In this document: piece after piece, positions 36,518 to 48,772 of the stretch
How the letters are laid out: each line of letters starts with the position of its first letter
Numbering within the stretch: the first letter of the stretch is position 1
Origin: Taeniopygia guttata
Lineage: Eukaryota > Chordata > Aves > Passeriformes > Estrildidae
NCBI RefSeq assembly: GCF_048771995.1
Contig: NC_133024.1
Coordinates: forward strand, 61,214,501 to 61,278,500
Direction of reading: 5' to 3'
Length of the DNA: 64,000 nt
Made by a program: the position numbers and the translations under genes
Notes under the pieces: model-generated
What the model was told of the DNA's origin: nothing
What the model saw: only the letters and a program-made list of their open reading frames with translations
The model's database searches: none

Positions 36518-36749
36518 CCATTAAATTCCAAGAATTCAAAGTCTCCAAGCAACCAAACCTAGCAAACAAAACTATTGCACATGATATTTACATCTTTGTT
36601 GCCTGGGAATCCTGTTGCTGCTCCACACCTCCCTCCAAACATTTGCAAAAAGCATGCAATGGTTTTTGCAGCTGCCTTGCAGTTTAGGAAAGATTAAGTC
36701 ACAGACATGTAGATCAGAGTGCTACGATTCCTGAGTGGCTGAGGCAGCC

Positions 36750-39414
36750 ATGAGTAGTCGAGAGGTGGTCATTCTGAATGTGGGAGGTGTGAGATTTGTA
36801 ACCCGGGCTTCCACCTTGCAGCAGTTCCCTGAGTCCAGGCTGGCACGGATGGTGAATGATGATGACCGGGAATTTAAACTGGTGAATGGAGAGTTTTTTG
36901 TGGACAGAGATGGAGCTTTGTTTAGTTACATCATGGACTTCTTGAGGACTCTTCAGGTGTCCTTACCAACTGATTTCTCAGACTATGAGAGGCTGCAGAG
37001 AGAAGCAGAATTCTATGGACTCTACCCCCTGGCCAACCTCCTGAGCCAAGAACATTTGTTGAAGCCAAGGCTGGAGATCTTAGAAGTGCGTTTTTCTCTC
37101 CAAGAAATGCAGGCCTTTTTCCGGATCTTTGGTTCCTGCAGTACCACCATTGAGGTACTAGCTGAGCAGATCACTGTGTTTACAGGGCAGCAGTCAGGAC
37201 AGGGCTGGAGCAGCCCTTTTCCTTCCCAGAAGCCACTTGTTCCACTTCCTTTGGAAAGACCCTCTCATCACGATCTGGTTTTTCTGTGTGGTACTGAGTA
37301 TTCTGCTGGTGACCAGTTCGTGCCCAGGTACTGTCCCTAGAGTGACTTCTCATTACGCACCTGTCTTTGTGACTTGCAGTTCATGAAGTGCATGCTAGCA
37401 AAGCTCATTTTAAAGAAACTGAAAGAAATAGGTTTCCTTCTTTCTGTTCAATGTTATCTTTTTCTAGTTTTTAAACACCCAGTTTAATTTGTTACAGCCT
37501 GTTCTTCAGCTTCCTAAAATACTGTTCTTGATGTTTGTTTATGAGTGCTCTTGGGTTTTTCTCTCTGCAATTTCCTCCTCACTCACTTTAGAATTTCACA
37601 GTATCACCTTTTACAGAACATGAAACACAGAGTAAAATGAATCAAAGGAAACAAAGTAAAGAATTAAAGTACTGGTTGGAAGCCTAAAATCTCCACTAGC
37701 TTATGGTGCAAAAAGCTTTTATATGGAAAACAGGAAACAGAGAATGGCAAGAAGGGTTAAAATCTCTAGTGGAACTGAGACAGCATTTCAGGGACTAGAA
37801 AGCTTTTGTAGAGCTTTTTATTAGGGGGAGGGAGAAAAGACAGATTATTAACTATATGCTTCACAGTGGGTTTTCTTTGAATTCAGAGTCAGGTTCTGTT
37901 TTTATTAAGATAACTGTGTATCAGTAATTTTTGTGATAGCAGTATCGTATTCTAATGACTACTTAGATTTCTTAAACTATCTTTTGCTGGATGTCTCTAT
38001 TGTATGGAGACATGTTCTTACTGTATAAGAAAATATTAACCTAATTTGTCCTTTGTGGCTGTTAGAACATCTGGAATTTTATGGAAATTTCATTGAAATA
38101 TTTCCAAAAATATTCTATTTGAATATATGAACCAACACAGCAGTCTTTTGATTATTTTTTTAAGAAAATGAAGTTTATCTTCCTTCCAGCTTTCTTTGGC
38201 TAAGCAATTACAATAAAAACTACTTGGCATTTGTGAAGCAATATATATGTTTGTGTGCCAAACCTTAACTTTGTAACATATTACTAATTTTAATGGACTA
38301 GCAATTGGTTGAGTAGGTTATGGCAACTTTAGTGGGAAAAATATTTCTGATTTTTAAATTTATTTCTTCAGAATTGGTAAAAATTTCCCTTTGCAGATCA
38401 ATAGAAAAGCTGATCTTGAGTAATGAAACAAGTCAAATTTGATTATGTTGCCTTGCTGAATTTCTATCTCCTTAATCTTTGAGGTGACATGGACTTTTTT
38501 GCCTTTCTTGTGCGTACCATGAATGTTTGATGTACTTGCCTGTGAACTGTGGAACAGTTTCCCCTGTCAGTTTATACATTTTGTAATAGTATTTTTACCT
38601 GACCTCTGTTCCTAGGAATGTCTGGATAGATTCTTACACTGTACTTTATATCAAATAAAATCATTTGAGGCCATGTGGAAATGATTTTCATATTTGTTAC
38701 CACATGACATGCTGTAGAAGGTAACTTTGCAATAAATGTCACTGTTTGTAGAGAGAGATCCTGTGTGTTGGAGAGTGATGCTCTTGGGGTGAACGTGACT
38801 CTACTGTCCATCATTTACTCTTGCCTGAAAAACTCTTGCAGCATTGCAGAGCCTGCTGCTTTCTTCTCTGTTGAGTGAGTCGAGATGCGGGTTGTCACAG
38901 GTATTTCTTAAGAAAGTAAGTTTTTTGATGGGGGAGGGTGTGAAAGAGAAGTGCTTCCTCCCCAGCACATAACTGGATGTATGAGAATTACTCTTAATGA
39001 AGGAAAGAGTCCAGTTGTCCTTAAAGGAAGAAAAAATATCTGGAGCCTTCGTTGCTATAAACACAGTGCAGCTGTGCACTGTGCAGCTATAAGCACTGCA
39101 CTGTAAAGAAGTAGTTAAAGTGTGTTGTAACTGCTTTTTTTTTTTTTCCCTCTGCTTTTAGGTATGTTTCCATAAAGCCTGATAAGAGAAAGCTGATTAA
39201 TGGTACTAACGTGCTAGGCCTGCTGCTTGACACTTTACTCAGAGATGGATTTCGCCTCATAAGCACCAGGACAGTTGCCAGTGAAGAGAAGGTTGAATGC
39301 TACACTTTTGAAAGGATGAAGAGGGCAGCAGGTCTTGCCATTATGGCGAACCAAACCCCAGGGAGCTCTGGGGCAGCACAGGCAAGGAGAAGCCAAGTAC
39401 AGAAATGGAAATAA
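36750..39414 (+). CDS. KCNRG: Potassium channel regulator KCNRG, two coding exons
   Basis: Exons 36750-37327 and 39162-39414 join in frame through a split Arg-193 codon (AG|G); 276 residues against 272 in human (from memory). The start is the ATG at 36750, aligned with human MSSQE; the frame is open further up only from a GTG. The N-terminal half is a T1/BTB tetramerisation domain like that of Kv channels: 'LNVGG' 9-13, 'FFVDRDG' 49-55, 'LFSYIMDFLRT' 57-67. No membrane segments follow. Known role: a soluble protein that binds Kv1 T1 domains in the ER and suppresses channel assembly. Exon 2 encodes 'YVSIKPDKRKL', 'NGTNVLGLLLDTLL' and 'TRTVASEEKVECYTFERMK', all well conserved. The last ~27 residues diverge from human and end 'SQVQKWK'. 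The donor (AG|GTACTG) is weak; the acceptor follows a long T/C tract. Confidence 0.96.
37328..39161 (+). other. KCNRG intron 1
   Basis: About 1.83 kb, AT-rich. It opens GTACTGTCCCTAG, giving a stop three codons into the intron, so retention yields a 196-residue T1-only protein. The acceptor is a T-run followed by CCCTCTGCTTTTAG. No repeat recognised. Confidence 0.8.
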
Positions 39415-39415
39415 A
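39410..39415 (+). terminator. AATAAA overlapping the KCNRG stop codon
   Basis: The last codon and stop (AAA TAA) plus the next base form AATAAA. If used as a polyadenylation signal, the transcript would end some 15-30 bases after the stop. No other clear AATAAA was noticed in the next 1.5 kb. Sequence coincidence is possible. Confidence 0.3.
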
Positions 39416-40890
39416 GGCTTTTCTTCTGTGTTTTGAATGTAGAAGAAGGATGTGTTAGCACTAGTGGTCTTTTTTTTTTTGTTTTGGCTTGTTTGAAACT
39501 GCAGCTATTGAGGGCAGTAACAAACACATTTTCTTTCAAGTATTTAGGGGGGAAAATTGCTTTCTTGCCTTTTACCGCTCTACCTTCTTTAAGTAAAAGA
39601 AGCCCAGATTCCATACTGGGTTTGTGGACCATATTTCAGCAATTGCAAGAGTTATTTTTGTTTTATCTCTGTGCCTAAAATTTACATGAGGACTCGCAAA
39701 GTATCGGCCATCCCTTCCAGAAAATTGTTTTCATGTTCTGTGCTGATCTGCAAGTAGATTTTAAAAACACGGTAATACATGAAGAAATAATATCTTGATG
39801 CAACTGTCATCCCAACAGTTAGAAGTGGCTGGAGGAGGAATGCAAACCCCAAAAATTGATTAGTGCTTCCACTTAATGACTCTTGCAGTTGGCTGAGAGC
39901 AGTGTAAGGAGAACATCCCGAGCTGTGCTGCTATGTGGTTTTGTGAAAGCCATCGCTGAGGTCTGTGAAATAATGTATGACTGTCTCTTGCAGAGCACTC
40001 CTCTGTCCTCTCCTCCCACTCTGATGGCATTAAAATGCTCTTTGGTTCTGAGAATTAAATTATAAAGATCTTTGTGAACAGAAGGTCAGTTAATTTTTAG
40101 TGCTTTCACTACAAAAAGGATGAAAATGTGATGAGCAGCCCTTCAGATGGAAGTTTATACAGTCTCAAACAAAAGAGTGCAAAGGATTTTTTAGCACTTA
40201 TTAAGTACAACACAGTTGGAAGGCTTAGCAGAAGTGGCTTCAAGCCTTGTTAGTCCTGTACAAAGCTTTGTAAAGATGCCAAAATTAGCTCAGGTACTGA
40301 GAGAGATAAGTTAATGAAGCTTTATAAATTAAGAATCTTTTGTCCTTCCATCAAGGCAGGGAAAGAAGATAGCAATAACTTCAGAGATTCATTAGTTGCA
40401 TCTCAGTTTTCTTGATGGTAAAATGCCATCTTCCCAAGGCTTCGAACAGCCCAGGAGAACCACTTTGGGCTTTCTTGGCTGACCAATTAGTTCTGGCTTT
40501 TCATCAGTTTTAAAATGTGAATGCATTACCTTATTTGCAGCACTTGATAATGAGGGTGGGACTCAGCCATCTGTTTCTTGCCCTGAGGAGTTTCAGTGAA
40601 ACGGATCTTTCCAGACTGGTGGTGCCACTATCGGACACCTCTTTTCTTTGGCTACTACTCAGGCATTTCAGCTTGACCCAAGTTCAGAAGCTCAGCAGAA
40701 GTAGTGAGGTCCTCTTTGCTTGTTCTAGAGCTGTTTGGGTTGAGAAGAATATGATTGTGAGACTACATCTCCTAAGCCGCTCACAGGTTATGTAATGAAT
40801 GCAAGAGTGAATGCTTCCACTTCAAATGGGATTTTTTTGGTCGGTAATGTCAGTATGTTCATATTTGTCTTGAAGTAAGATATTTCTTAC
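39416..40890. other. KCNRG downstream region, no gene recognised
   Basis: Probably contains the KCNRG 3' UTR. Open frames of 60-92 codons have no recognised content. Confidence 0.55.
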
Positions 40891-41056
40891 GGAGAACCAT
40901 CTGAACAACCTCCCCACAGATGTGGTAGAGTCTCCATTGTTAGAAATTTTGAAGAGGATGCTAAATGGTTTCATGAAGGCTTTATTTCACATGAAAGGCT
41001 GGACCAAATGATCTTTTGAGTTCCCTTCCAGCCTGGCCTGTTCCATGATTCTGTGG
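40891..41056 (+). mobile_element. CR1 LINE 3' fragment, plus strand, degraded
   Basis: Matches the CR1 3' end: 'ggaccaaatgatcttttgag', 'ttcccttccagcctggcctg' and 'ccatgattctgtgg' at the terminus. About 165 bases remain. Confidence 0.8.
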
Positions 41057-41276
41057 AGACCTTCTGCGAAGGTCTCTGCCAGAAAGCCTATCATGGTGGG
41101 CTTTGAGGTCAGACCACAGTTGGGTGACAGAGCAGACAAGCTGTGTGGGATGAGTGTCCCCACAAATTGCTGTCCTGCAGACAGCGCTCCTTGTTTGGAA
41201 ATGATAATGTTGATTATTGGGTGAGTTACTGGCTGTTGATATTATAGGTGGAGGGACTAACCAATATTAAGCACAA

Positions 41277-41383
41277 GACAAAAAAAAAAAAAGAAAAAAC
41301 AAAAACAAAACAAAAAAAACCCAACAAAAAAACCCCCAAAAAACCACCACCAACAAAAAAACACCACAAACCAAAAAAAAACC
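41277..41383. repeat. A-rich / A+C low-complexity tract
   Basis: About 107 bases made almost only of A and C on the plus strand, in runs such as AAAAAACCCCC and CCACCACC. A lysine/proline-rich open frame (41248-41454) is a by-product. Confidence 0.9.
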
Positions 41384-43896
41384 TCCTTACAGAGAAAGTT
41401 AAAAAAATAGACTTGAGGCAAAAATATGCCCTAAATGATCATGAACAGCAGTGATGTAAGCTGAGACAAGTTCCAGAACCCCTCATAGTAACAATTACAC
41501 TGTTTAACCTACCACAAAAGTAGAGACTTTGTTTTCCATGCTGCAGCAGCCACTTTGAAAATTTAAGTTTGGATTCCGTTTTTATTAAATTGAAAAAAGT
41601 GAAAGAAAAGACAAAATACTTCAATTTTTAAAGAGCCCTAAAGTTTTTACCTATGCCATCATCCATGTTCCATGTCTTCGGCAAAATGAATGTTTGGTAC
41701 AACCATTTTAGTAAAACTTTATGATGGGCTGAACACATGAGTTAATTTTTATTTAGCAAAACATCATTCTGCATTCATCAATGTGAATGCAACATTTGTC
41801 TCTGGAAAATATACCAGTGCAAGTTGCTGTCATGTAAAGAACCATATGTGCTTTACCTCACCCTTAGGTAATAGTGTGCTATGACTGTGCTTCTTTTGGA
41901 AGCAAAGCACATGACTATCAACAAGCTTGTGTTCCCAGAGTTCTTCTAACATTTATTCTTACTTAGCATTTATTCGGAACGGAGAAGCGTCACCTTCTGT
42001 CATTTTGTGTTCCTGCAGAGAACATGATTAGGCTCTTACACAATGCTTTCAGTTTGTTGGGTTTTTTTGTTTGTTTTTTTAACTGATAGTTCCTTAAATT
42101 TAAGTTTGACAGCATGTGTGTGATAGAAATCTGTTGAAAGTGTCTGACTGATATCAGTAGGATACCCATGACTTCAATAGAAGATTGATGGAATAAATTA
42201 ATTTAATTGAAGCTGGTTCTTCAAGGAAAGCACCTTACTGGATTTTTTATACAGAAAAAGGAAGCAGTGATGATAGAGCTACAGGTGTTGTGTAGCTTCA
42301 AGATACAACTAAATAGCAGTAATTATGGAGGAACAGGTGAAATTATGTTTATTTGCAGACAAATTAATGTAAAAATAGCACTGATTTACTAGGAGGATCT
42401 TCAGCATGCCTTCACCTTGCAAGGTTATTCATGCTACTGCAAAGTGTTGCTGAGTCAGGATGGCAAATTTTCTGTGCCCTCTTTGAAGTGGTATGCAGTG
42501 TAACCTGCAGGCATCAAGGCAGGAATTTAGAAATAGTGGCCAATGCTTTTACTGCTCCTTCCCTTTTGAAGCCCCAAACAAGCAAGGTTGTAGCAGAGAG
42601 CAGACTGTGTGGTATGTACTGAGCAGAATTATTCGCACAGAAGGGAACAGCTGTACAAGTGAATTCAGCTGTTAGGATCTACAGGTCTGAGTGATTTTAA
42701 AAGCTGCTTTGTCACAACCAGATTATGTGCTAAACTGAGTACCTCCACCCAAACCTTGGCAGGGAATTCAACTCTGGTATCTCACAAACAATCTTTGCTA
42801 GACTAGCAGTGTGTTGTAGGTGACTTGGTTGTGCTTTTACATGTGACAGAACCAGAAGCTCTGATTGCTCACATCTAGCTCTCTTTTTGATTTAAATGGG
42901 AATGGGATTTTGAGACATTTAGACTTTTATTTTCCAATAAAAGTAATTTGTTTTCCCTGACATAATCTGCTTCTTCAAGTCATTGCCAACTTTCTCAAGA
43001 GAATTCATTTTTTTTCCTGTGAAGGTGCAAAATTTCCTGATTTCAGTAAACTTCACTGCTGTATTTGCCTTTTTATTCTTCCCTGGATTCAGCAGAAATG
43101 TGCAAAATGTTCCACTGCCTGCAATGCTAGAAAGGAACTGCCACAGTGCTGGGGCAGTCCTGTCCCTCACTCACAATGACCTCTCTGTGGTTTTGTAGCA
43201 GGCAGAGCCACAGGGGAAAAAGAAACTGAATGATGAGGCAGCACCATCATCCTGTCCCACTCACAGGGACTGCAGTTTACATGGCAGGTCATCCAAAATG
43301 AGGTGATAGCTTGCGGGATTTGCAAAAGGCAGATGATTCAGATAAACAATGCCTCATTTGCTTTATACTTTCTCATCTTATTCACTTTTCCCTCCTTTAT
43401 TATTGTGTGTCATCCTGTGTTTCTATATTCAAGACTGTTAAGGGCTTTGCCAGTACAATCTTGTGATGCCAGTTGGATGTCCCAACAGGATAGAGGTACT
43501 ACACACTTTTTCCATCTCCCTGTTCTTGCACCGTGTAACTATGTTGACTTCCTTTTCTAGTGATGGGTGACATTTTTGGTGCTTTTAAGTAACTTTTTGC
43601 CTGCTTCTTCAAACACTGGGAAGTCTCTCATGTTGTACTTATCCCTTTCAGGGATGTGTCATTTATTTACCACTTGAATTGTTCAGTATCCTGCTGATAC
43701 CAGGAAGAACAGAGTCTATTGTGAAATAACTTCTTGTTCTTTGGGTATTGATTTCAATGACAGTTCATGAGGGTTTTTGTTTCTTTGGGAAGTGCAGTCA
43801 CTGCATTCTTATAGATTCTGCAGTCAGCACTCATGTGAGTGTATAGATAATTAAGAATAGATGTTTAAATAAAGCTCTATAAATTGATATCATAGA

Positions 43897-43924
43897 CTAA
43901 GATACTATTTAGATAGTATCTTAG
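43897..43924. repeat. Perfect 11-bp inverted repeat, 6-base loop
   Basis: 'ctaagatacta' (43897-43907) and 'tagtatcttag' (43914-43924) are exact reverse complements separated by 'tttaga'. Confidence 0.9.
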
Positions 43925-46900
43925 ATACCAAGACTGTTCTCTCTGTGCTGGCCATAGTACCAGGAAGTTTTCTCCTTTACTAAATAATTCCAAACCATTT
44001 TTCACTTACCTTCATGATTGAATTTCATGGAAGTAGTAGAAGATCCTCCCTACAATGCTGTATATGAGGAATTAATAGCCATAGGGAAAAACAATGATGC
44101 TGGAATAACTGCATCATGCCCAATGAGAGTAACTTCTGTTAACTGTGGGGAAACTTTTCTGCCCAGTGGACTTTTCCCAGTTTCTACCTATTTTGGTTGG
44201 TTTCCAGCTTTCCAATACTCAAAAATAACTCTGTTAAACTGACCCAAGCAAGGCTGATGTGCTTATGTCAGTCTCTTGCGTGCGTAAGTCTCAGGTACAT
44301 CCAGCATAATCTGGGTGGTATTTTGTTTTGATCCACAGCTGAATTCAGTACCAGAAAGCCACCAGAGTAGATCAAAAGTCCTGTTTGAATTCACAACAGA
44401 GTTCATAACTTTGAATAACTTTTTTTTTTTAAAAAAAATGTTCCTAGATTGCTGGAAAGTGTTACTAAATATTCCTTGAGAAACAAGCTGGGAATTATCC
44501 AAGAGGAGGGAGGCACATTGCCTCTTACTACTTCCCTCTGATTTGTGCTGATCCATTGCCAGGTTTTAACTTTACAAGGTTTATTTTTATCAATTTTCAA
44601 CAATAAACAGTGGGACTATCTTCAATAAAAGATTTACAGTGCATCATGAAGAAATACAACTCCCTACCACATATTATATTGATCTATTCCCAAATGCTAC
44701 TGAAACAGCCTATAAAATCCCAAATGAAGTCCAGTGATGGAGAACTTCCTCTCTCTAGTGACAGATGCATATGACTCTTATGTTTTCAGAAGACAATAAA
44801 AGGGAAGGGAGTGACCCTGCTTCTTTGACCATATCTTCAGCAGCCCAGTTAAATCTGTCAACTCAATGTAATCAACATAAATAATGAATTTGGGAACCAA
44901 GGGAACTGCCAGTGTGTCTGAAAATTCCCATTCTTTGAAGCTGCCTTTCCTGCTGCAGTCAGACCATAATTAGTCACAGAAGGCCTTGTTGTAACTAGTA
45001 AATGGATGGCCCAACAATGATTTGAATAGTCTGGTTCTGGCTGGAGCCCTGAATATTCTCAAATGGGTGGGTGAGATGTAAATCATTAGTCATCATATAA
45101 AATAAAAATAAATCTGACTTCTTATCATGTAGTTTATGCTGAAATAACCTCCTGAAGTGTGATCTGATGTGCAAATTTTTTCAAGAATCCTTTCTCCATT
45201 TCTACTGTTTTCAATCTAATGGAATGGTTCAATAATTGGTGTCTTCTTTCTGGTCAGAAGGATGATGAATGTAGCCCTAAAGGTTGGAAACTAAGTGTAC
45301 AAATCTCTTGTAAAACTTAATTTAGGACTTTGCTTTCTAAGTAAGTTACTGTTACAGCAGTCAGATGAGCGCTTGCTGAAGAATTAAATATTGCAACATT
45401 GTTCCATCCTGATTCTCCATTGGAAAAAAAAAAGGCAATAGATTGGAAACATCAAGTCTGGGGTTTTACTGGTACTTTGGAGTCAGGAACTGAGTTTTCT
45501 TTGAATTTCAAAGGCAGTTTGTAGCTTTCATTGAGGGCCTTCTGAAAAGGCTCGTTTAGCGTTTTTGTTTTTGTTCCCCAGTGATATCTAAACTGAGTAA
45601 TAAAATAATTGCTGACATACCGGTTTATTTACAATGTTGTATTCAACAATAAATGGAAGGCATGCTGATCCTTCCATCCTTTAATCTTTGTGTTTTTACT
45701 ATGTCTTCAGTGTGCTCCTCAGCTGGGTTCTGGTAGAACAGAGGAAGGGGCTATGTAGTAAGGGCAGGCAGAGATCCACAGAAGGTGGCAAGCTCACTTC
45801 CTTCCCATTACAGAGAGGAAGTAAATTAATAAAATCAGGCTGGAAAGTGTCATAGCCTTTGTGGGACCAAAGAGACACAACTTACTGTCTTGAGGAGAGG
45901 ACAGAGCTGCCAGAAATGTCAATGCCACTGGACAAGGAAAAGCAGATCTCACAGGGGTGAACAAATGGGTGGGTATACAAACCTGGAAATGGCACAGAAT
46001 AACATGGACAGGAGACTTAAATGTTCATGAGACTACAGGGATGTTTTTTTAATTTCCAATGTGTTAGGTTAATGCATCTATAGACTATCTTCCAGTAATA
46101 GTTCACATAACTGAAGAAGAAAATTTCTCTTTAGGAGCTAATTTCTGTATGTGTGCTGTGAAGTGAAACATTTCAGGATCCAGACATCAGATGGATTAGT
46201 CATGTTGATACCTCACACCTGGAAACAGAAGCTAAGCTTTTGGAAGTCAGATAAACTTTGAAGATCAGAATAACATCACTGTTTTGGTAGTGCTGGGGTG
46301 ATAACCCTACTGAATACTTCCTGGGTATGCTGTGGTATGCCCTGTTGGTGGCCTTTGTTTCAATGCCGGTTGCACTATGGTGAGCACTAACCCTGTTAGT
46401 AAGTTCCTAATTTTCCATAAACTGGAAAGATATTTCCTGGGACAGACTGGTTTACCTTTATGGCTTAAGGATGACAGAATTTTCTGCAATTCTATTATCC
46501 TTAAGCCATATAATATTTATTTGCTACCTACAGTTGTTCAAAACATTATCTTCTGAAGATGGCTCAGTAAACTGGGGATCTCCAGAACACATTAATAGCT
46601 TAAATATGGCCATGTCAAGAATGTAAGTGAAACATTGTATCTGCATGGTCCCTGATGTAACAGAAGCTTCTTCCATCATTGGTTAGGCTAAAACTGGTTT
46701 CTTCCCCTATTTAATAAGACTTCTTTGACAACTGAAGTGTGATAGTTGTGATAGTGCAATCTAGACTTCACTGTCCATATACAGTCCCAAAATCTCTACA
46801 AATACATGTTGGAAAAAATGATAGGCAAACAATCATCTTTTTGCAAGATTCATCTTTTGGAGACTCCCTGCTGGAAAACACCCAGGCAGGCACAGGAACA

Positions 46901-46987
46901 CTTGAGCAACTCATCTATTGGCTACAGTTTGCCCTCATAAACTGTGCTGTAACAGTGTCTAGTGCTAAGCTTTTGAAAGTCTGACCT

Positions 46988-47190
46988 CTAGAATCACAGA
47001 ATAGTTTGGGTTGGACGGAACCTTAAAGACTATCTGGTTCCAACCCCTCTGCCATGGGCAGGGACACCTTCCACTACAGCAGGTTGCTTCAAGCCCCATT
47101 CAACCTGCTCTTAAACAATTCCAGGGATGGGGCTTCCACAGCTTCTCTGGGCAACCTGTGCCAGTGTCTCACCACCCTCTGACCCACGAT
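46988..47190 (-). mobile_element. CR1 LINE 3' fragment, minus strand
   Basis: Starts with the CR1 end 'agaatcacagaatagtttgg', then 'gttggacggaaccttaaag', 'ctgccatgggcagggacacc' and 'ggcttccacagcttctctgg'. The orientation is minus, the same sense as the presumed DLEU2 transcript. Confidence 0.92.
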
Positions 47191-48488
47191 CCATGCTCTC
47201 AATGAGCTTCTGAGGTAGGCTCTGAGATTGAACAGAAAAGCTGAATGTTATGCAAAGTCACAGGTTAATGGAACATCAGACTGCTATGGTTTGGATCATC
47301 TCTGTTCTGTGGAGGGATCTATGCTGACTTATTTCCTACCCTCAGGACCAAGACAAAGCCATCAGTGAAGGATGTAATGACAGTTCTTAGATCACTTACG
47401 GAGTGTTCAGGACATGCACACATATGTGGGTTTTTGTTCTTCTGAAATAGGCAGTGACAAGTATGCAGGTCTTATACTGGAGGCAATGATACCTGCCAGA
47501 AAGACCACACAGTTCCTTCAGGCAGAGTGGGTAATAGTGTGGAAATAACTGTTTTGAAAGCTCAGAGCTATCAGGGCTTTCTAACTTGGTAGCGATAAAC
47601 TGCTGGCTGAAAACATTTCTCAGTATCCCATCTTTCAGCTGTACATATTTACATTTCTTTCGATCTGGGACAGCCAAAATGAATACTGTACTGGAATTGG
47701 CTCACTACCACCTTCCCCATCCCTTTTTAAGAGCTAGAAAGAGAATCTCTTTTACATAGGAAAAGAACCAGTGCTACTAATGATCTAACATGCTCTCATA
47801 AAACACCCTGTGACCAAAAGGAGTCAATGAGTGACTAAAATAGAATACACAAATCTCTGTGACAGTTGGTAGGCTTTAACACATTATAAAACCATTTCAG
47901 TGCTTGAAAGGAAGAGGTACAACTTTAAAAACATTCCAGTGTTCTGGTGCAGTCACACATTGCCATATGGAGGAGGAAGCAGGTGAACTGCAACACACAA
48001 GGAAGTTTTTTTTTTGTTTTCCCCTCTTTAAGTCTTGTGCTGCTTTGCCGGAGGGCATGTAGGCCTGGAGGGTTGGAAAGCCTATGTGCTTCTGATACCT
48101 GTAGCTGGCAACTGGTGCTTACCTGTCTTGGGGACCTAAGAAGAGTGTGTACAACCCTGTCTATACAAAAAGAATGCAAAGCATTGAATAGGTCATTGTG
48201 CTTCAGAAAACTAATAAAGAAATACTTCTTATCAAGATGTCTCTCTCTGGAAATGTCATTACTGCCATAAAGGCTCTCTACTGCACTATATCTAAATTCC
48301 TTTCTAGATGTCTGTGGCAATTCTTACAATTTCAAATTAGCATTTGCAATATTAACTAATAATACTCTATTTGAGACCCTCTTTTTCAGGGTAATTCTTT
48401 CTGCAGCAGAGATAAAACTTCAGCATCTTTTTGCTGTAGGTGTCAGTATTTGCTGTCATTGGAGGCAACTTTCACAGAAGGCAGCTTT
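47191..48488. other. Non-coding spacer
   Basis: No recognised gene or repeat. Overlapping open frames of up to 131 codons occur on both strands at about 47,925-48,320, without known content. Confidence 0.5.
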
Positions 48489-48772
48489 CACAGAATCAAT
48501 TAGCTGGGGAAAGACCTCTGAGATCGAATCCAACCTATGACCAACTGAACACTACCTTGTCAAATGGACCACGGCACCAAGTGCCACATCCAATCTTTTC
48601 TTAAACACATTCAGGGATGATGACTCCAACCACTGCCCTGGGCAGCCCATTCCAATATCTAATCACCCTTTCTGAGAAGAAATTTCTCCTCATGTCCAAC
48701 CTAAACCTTCCCTGGTACAGTTCGAGGCCATTTCCTCTCATCCTGTCACTTGTTGCCTGGAACAACAAACAA
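48489..48772 (-). mobile_element. CR1 LINE 3' fragment, minus strand (left arm of fold-back)
   Basis: 'cagaatcaattagctgggg' at its 3' end; the minus-strand frame gives '[20 protein letters not shown]' and '[18 protein letters not shown]', the standard CR1 ORF2 C-terminal segment. Its 5' end meets the next CR1 head to head. Confidence 0.92.

Larger units (their letters stand above)
35140..36749 (+). other. TRIM13 3' UTR and KCNRG 5' flank
   Basis: Polyadenylation signals AATAAA lie at 35179-35184, only 40 bases past the TRIM13 stop, and at 36512-36517, so short and long TRIM13 3' UTRs are possible. In human the TRIM13 and KCNRG transcription units overlap. No CpG island precedes KCNRG, suggesting a weak or shared promoter. 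The minus-strand open frame at 35932-36399 (155 codons) has no recognised content. Confidence 0.6.
41057..46987. other. Non-coding, presumed DLEU2 antisense territory
   Basis: No protein gene recognised over about 5.9 kb. Contains an A/C-rich simple repeat at 41277-41383, a perfect 11-bp hairpin at 43897-43924, and many T- and A-runs. By synteny it should be transcribed on the minus strand as part of DLEU2; its exons are not identifiable by eye. Confidence 0.5.

Noticed and set aside
36735-36749. KCNRG start five codons upstream
   Set aside because: That codon is GTG, not ATG; the ATG at 36750 matches the human N-terminus.
41248-41454. Lysine-rich open frame
   Set aside because: Direct product of the A/C low-complexity tract.
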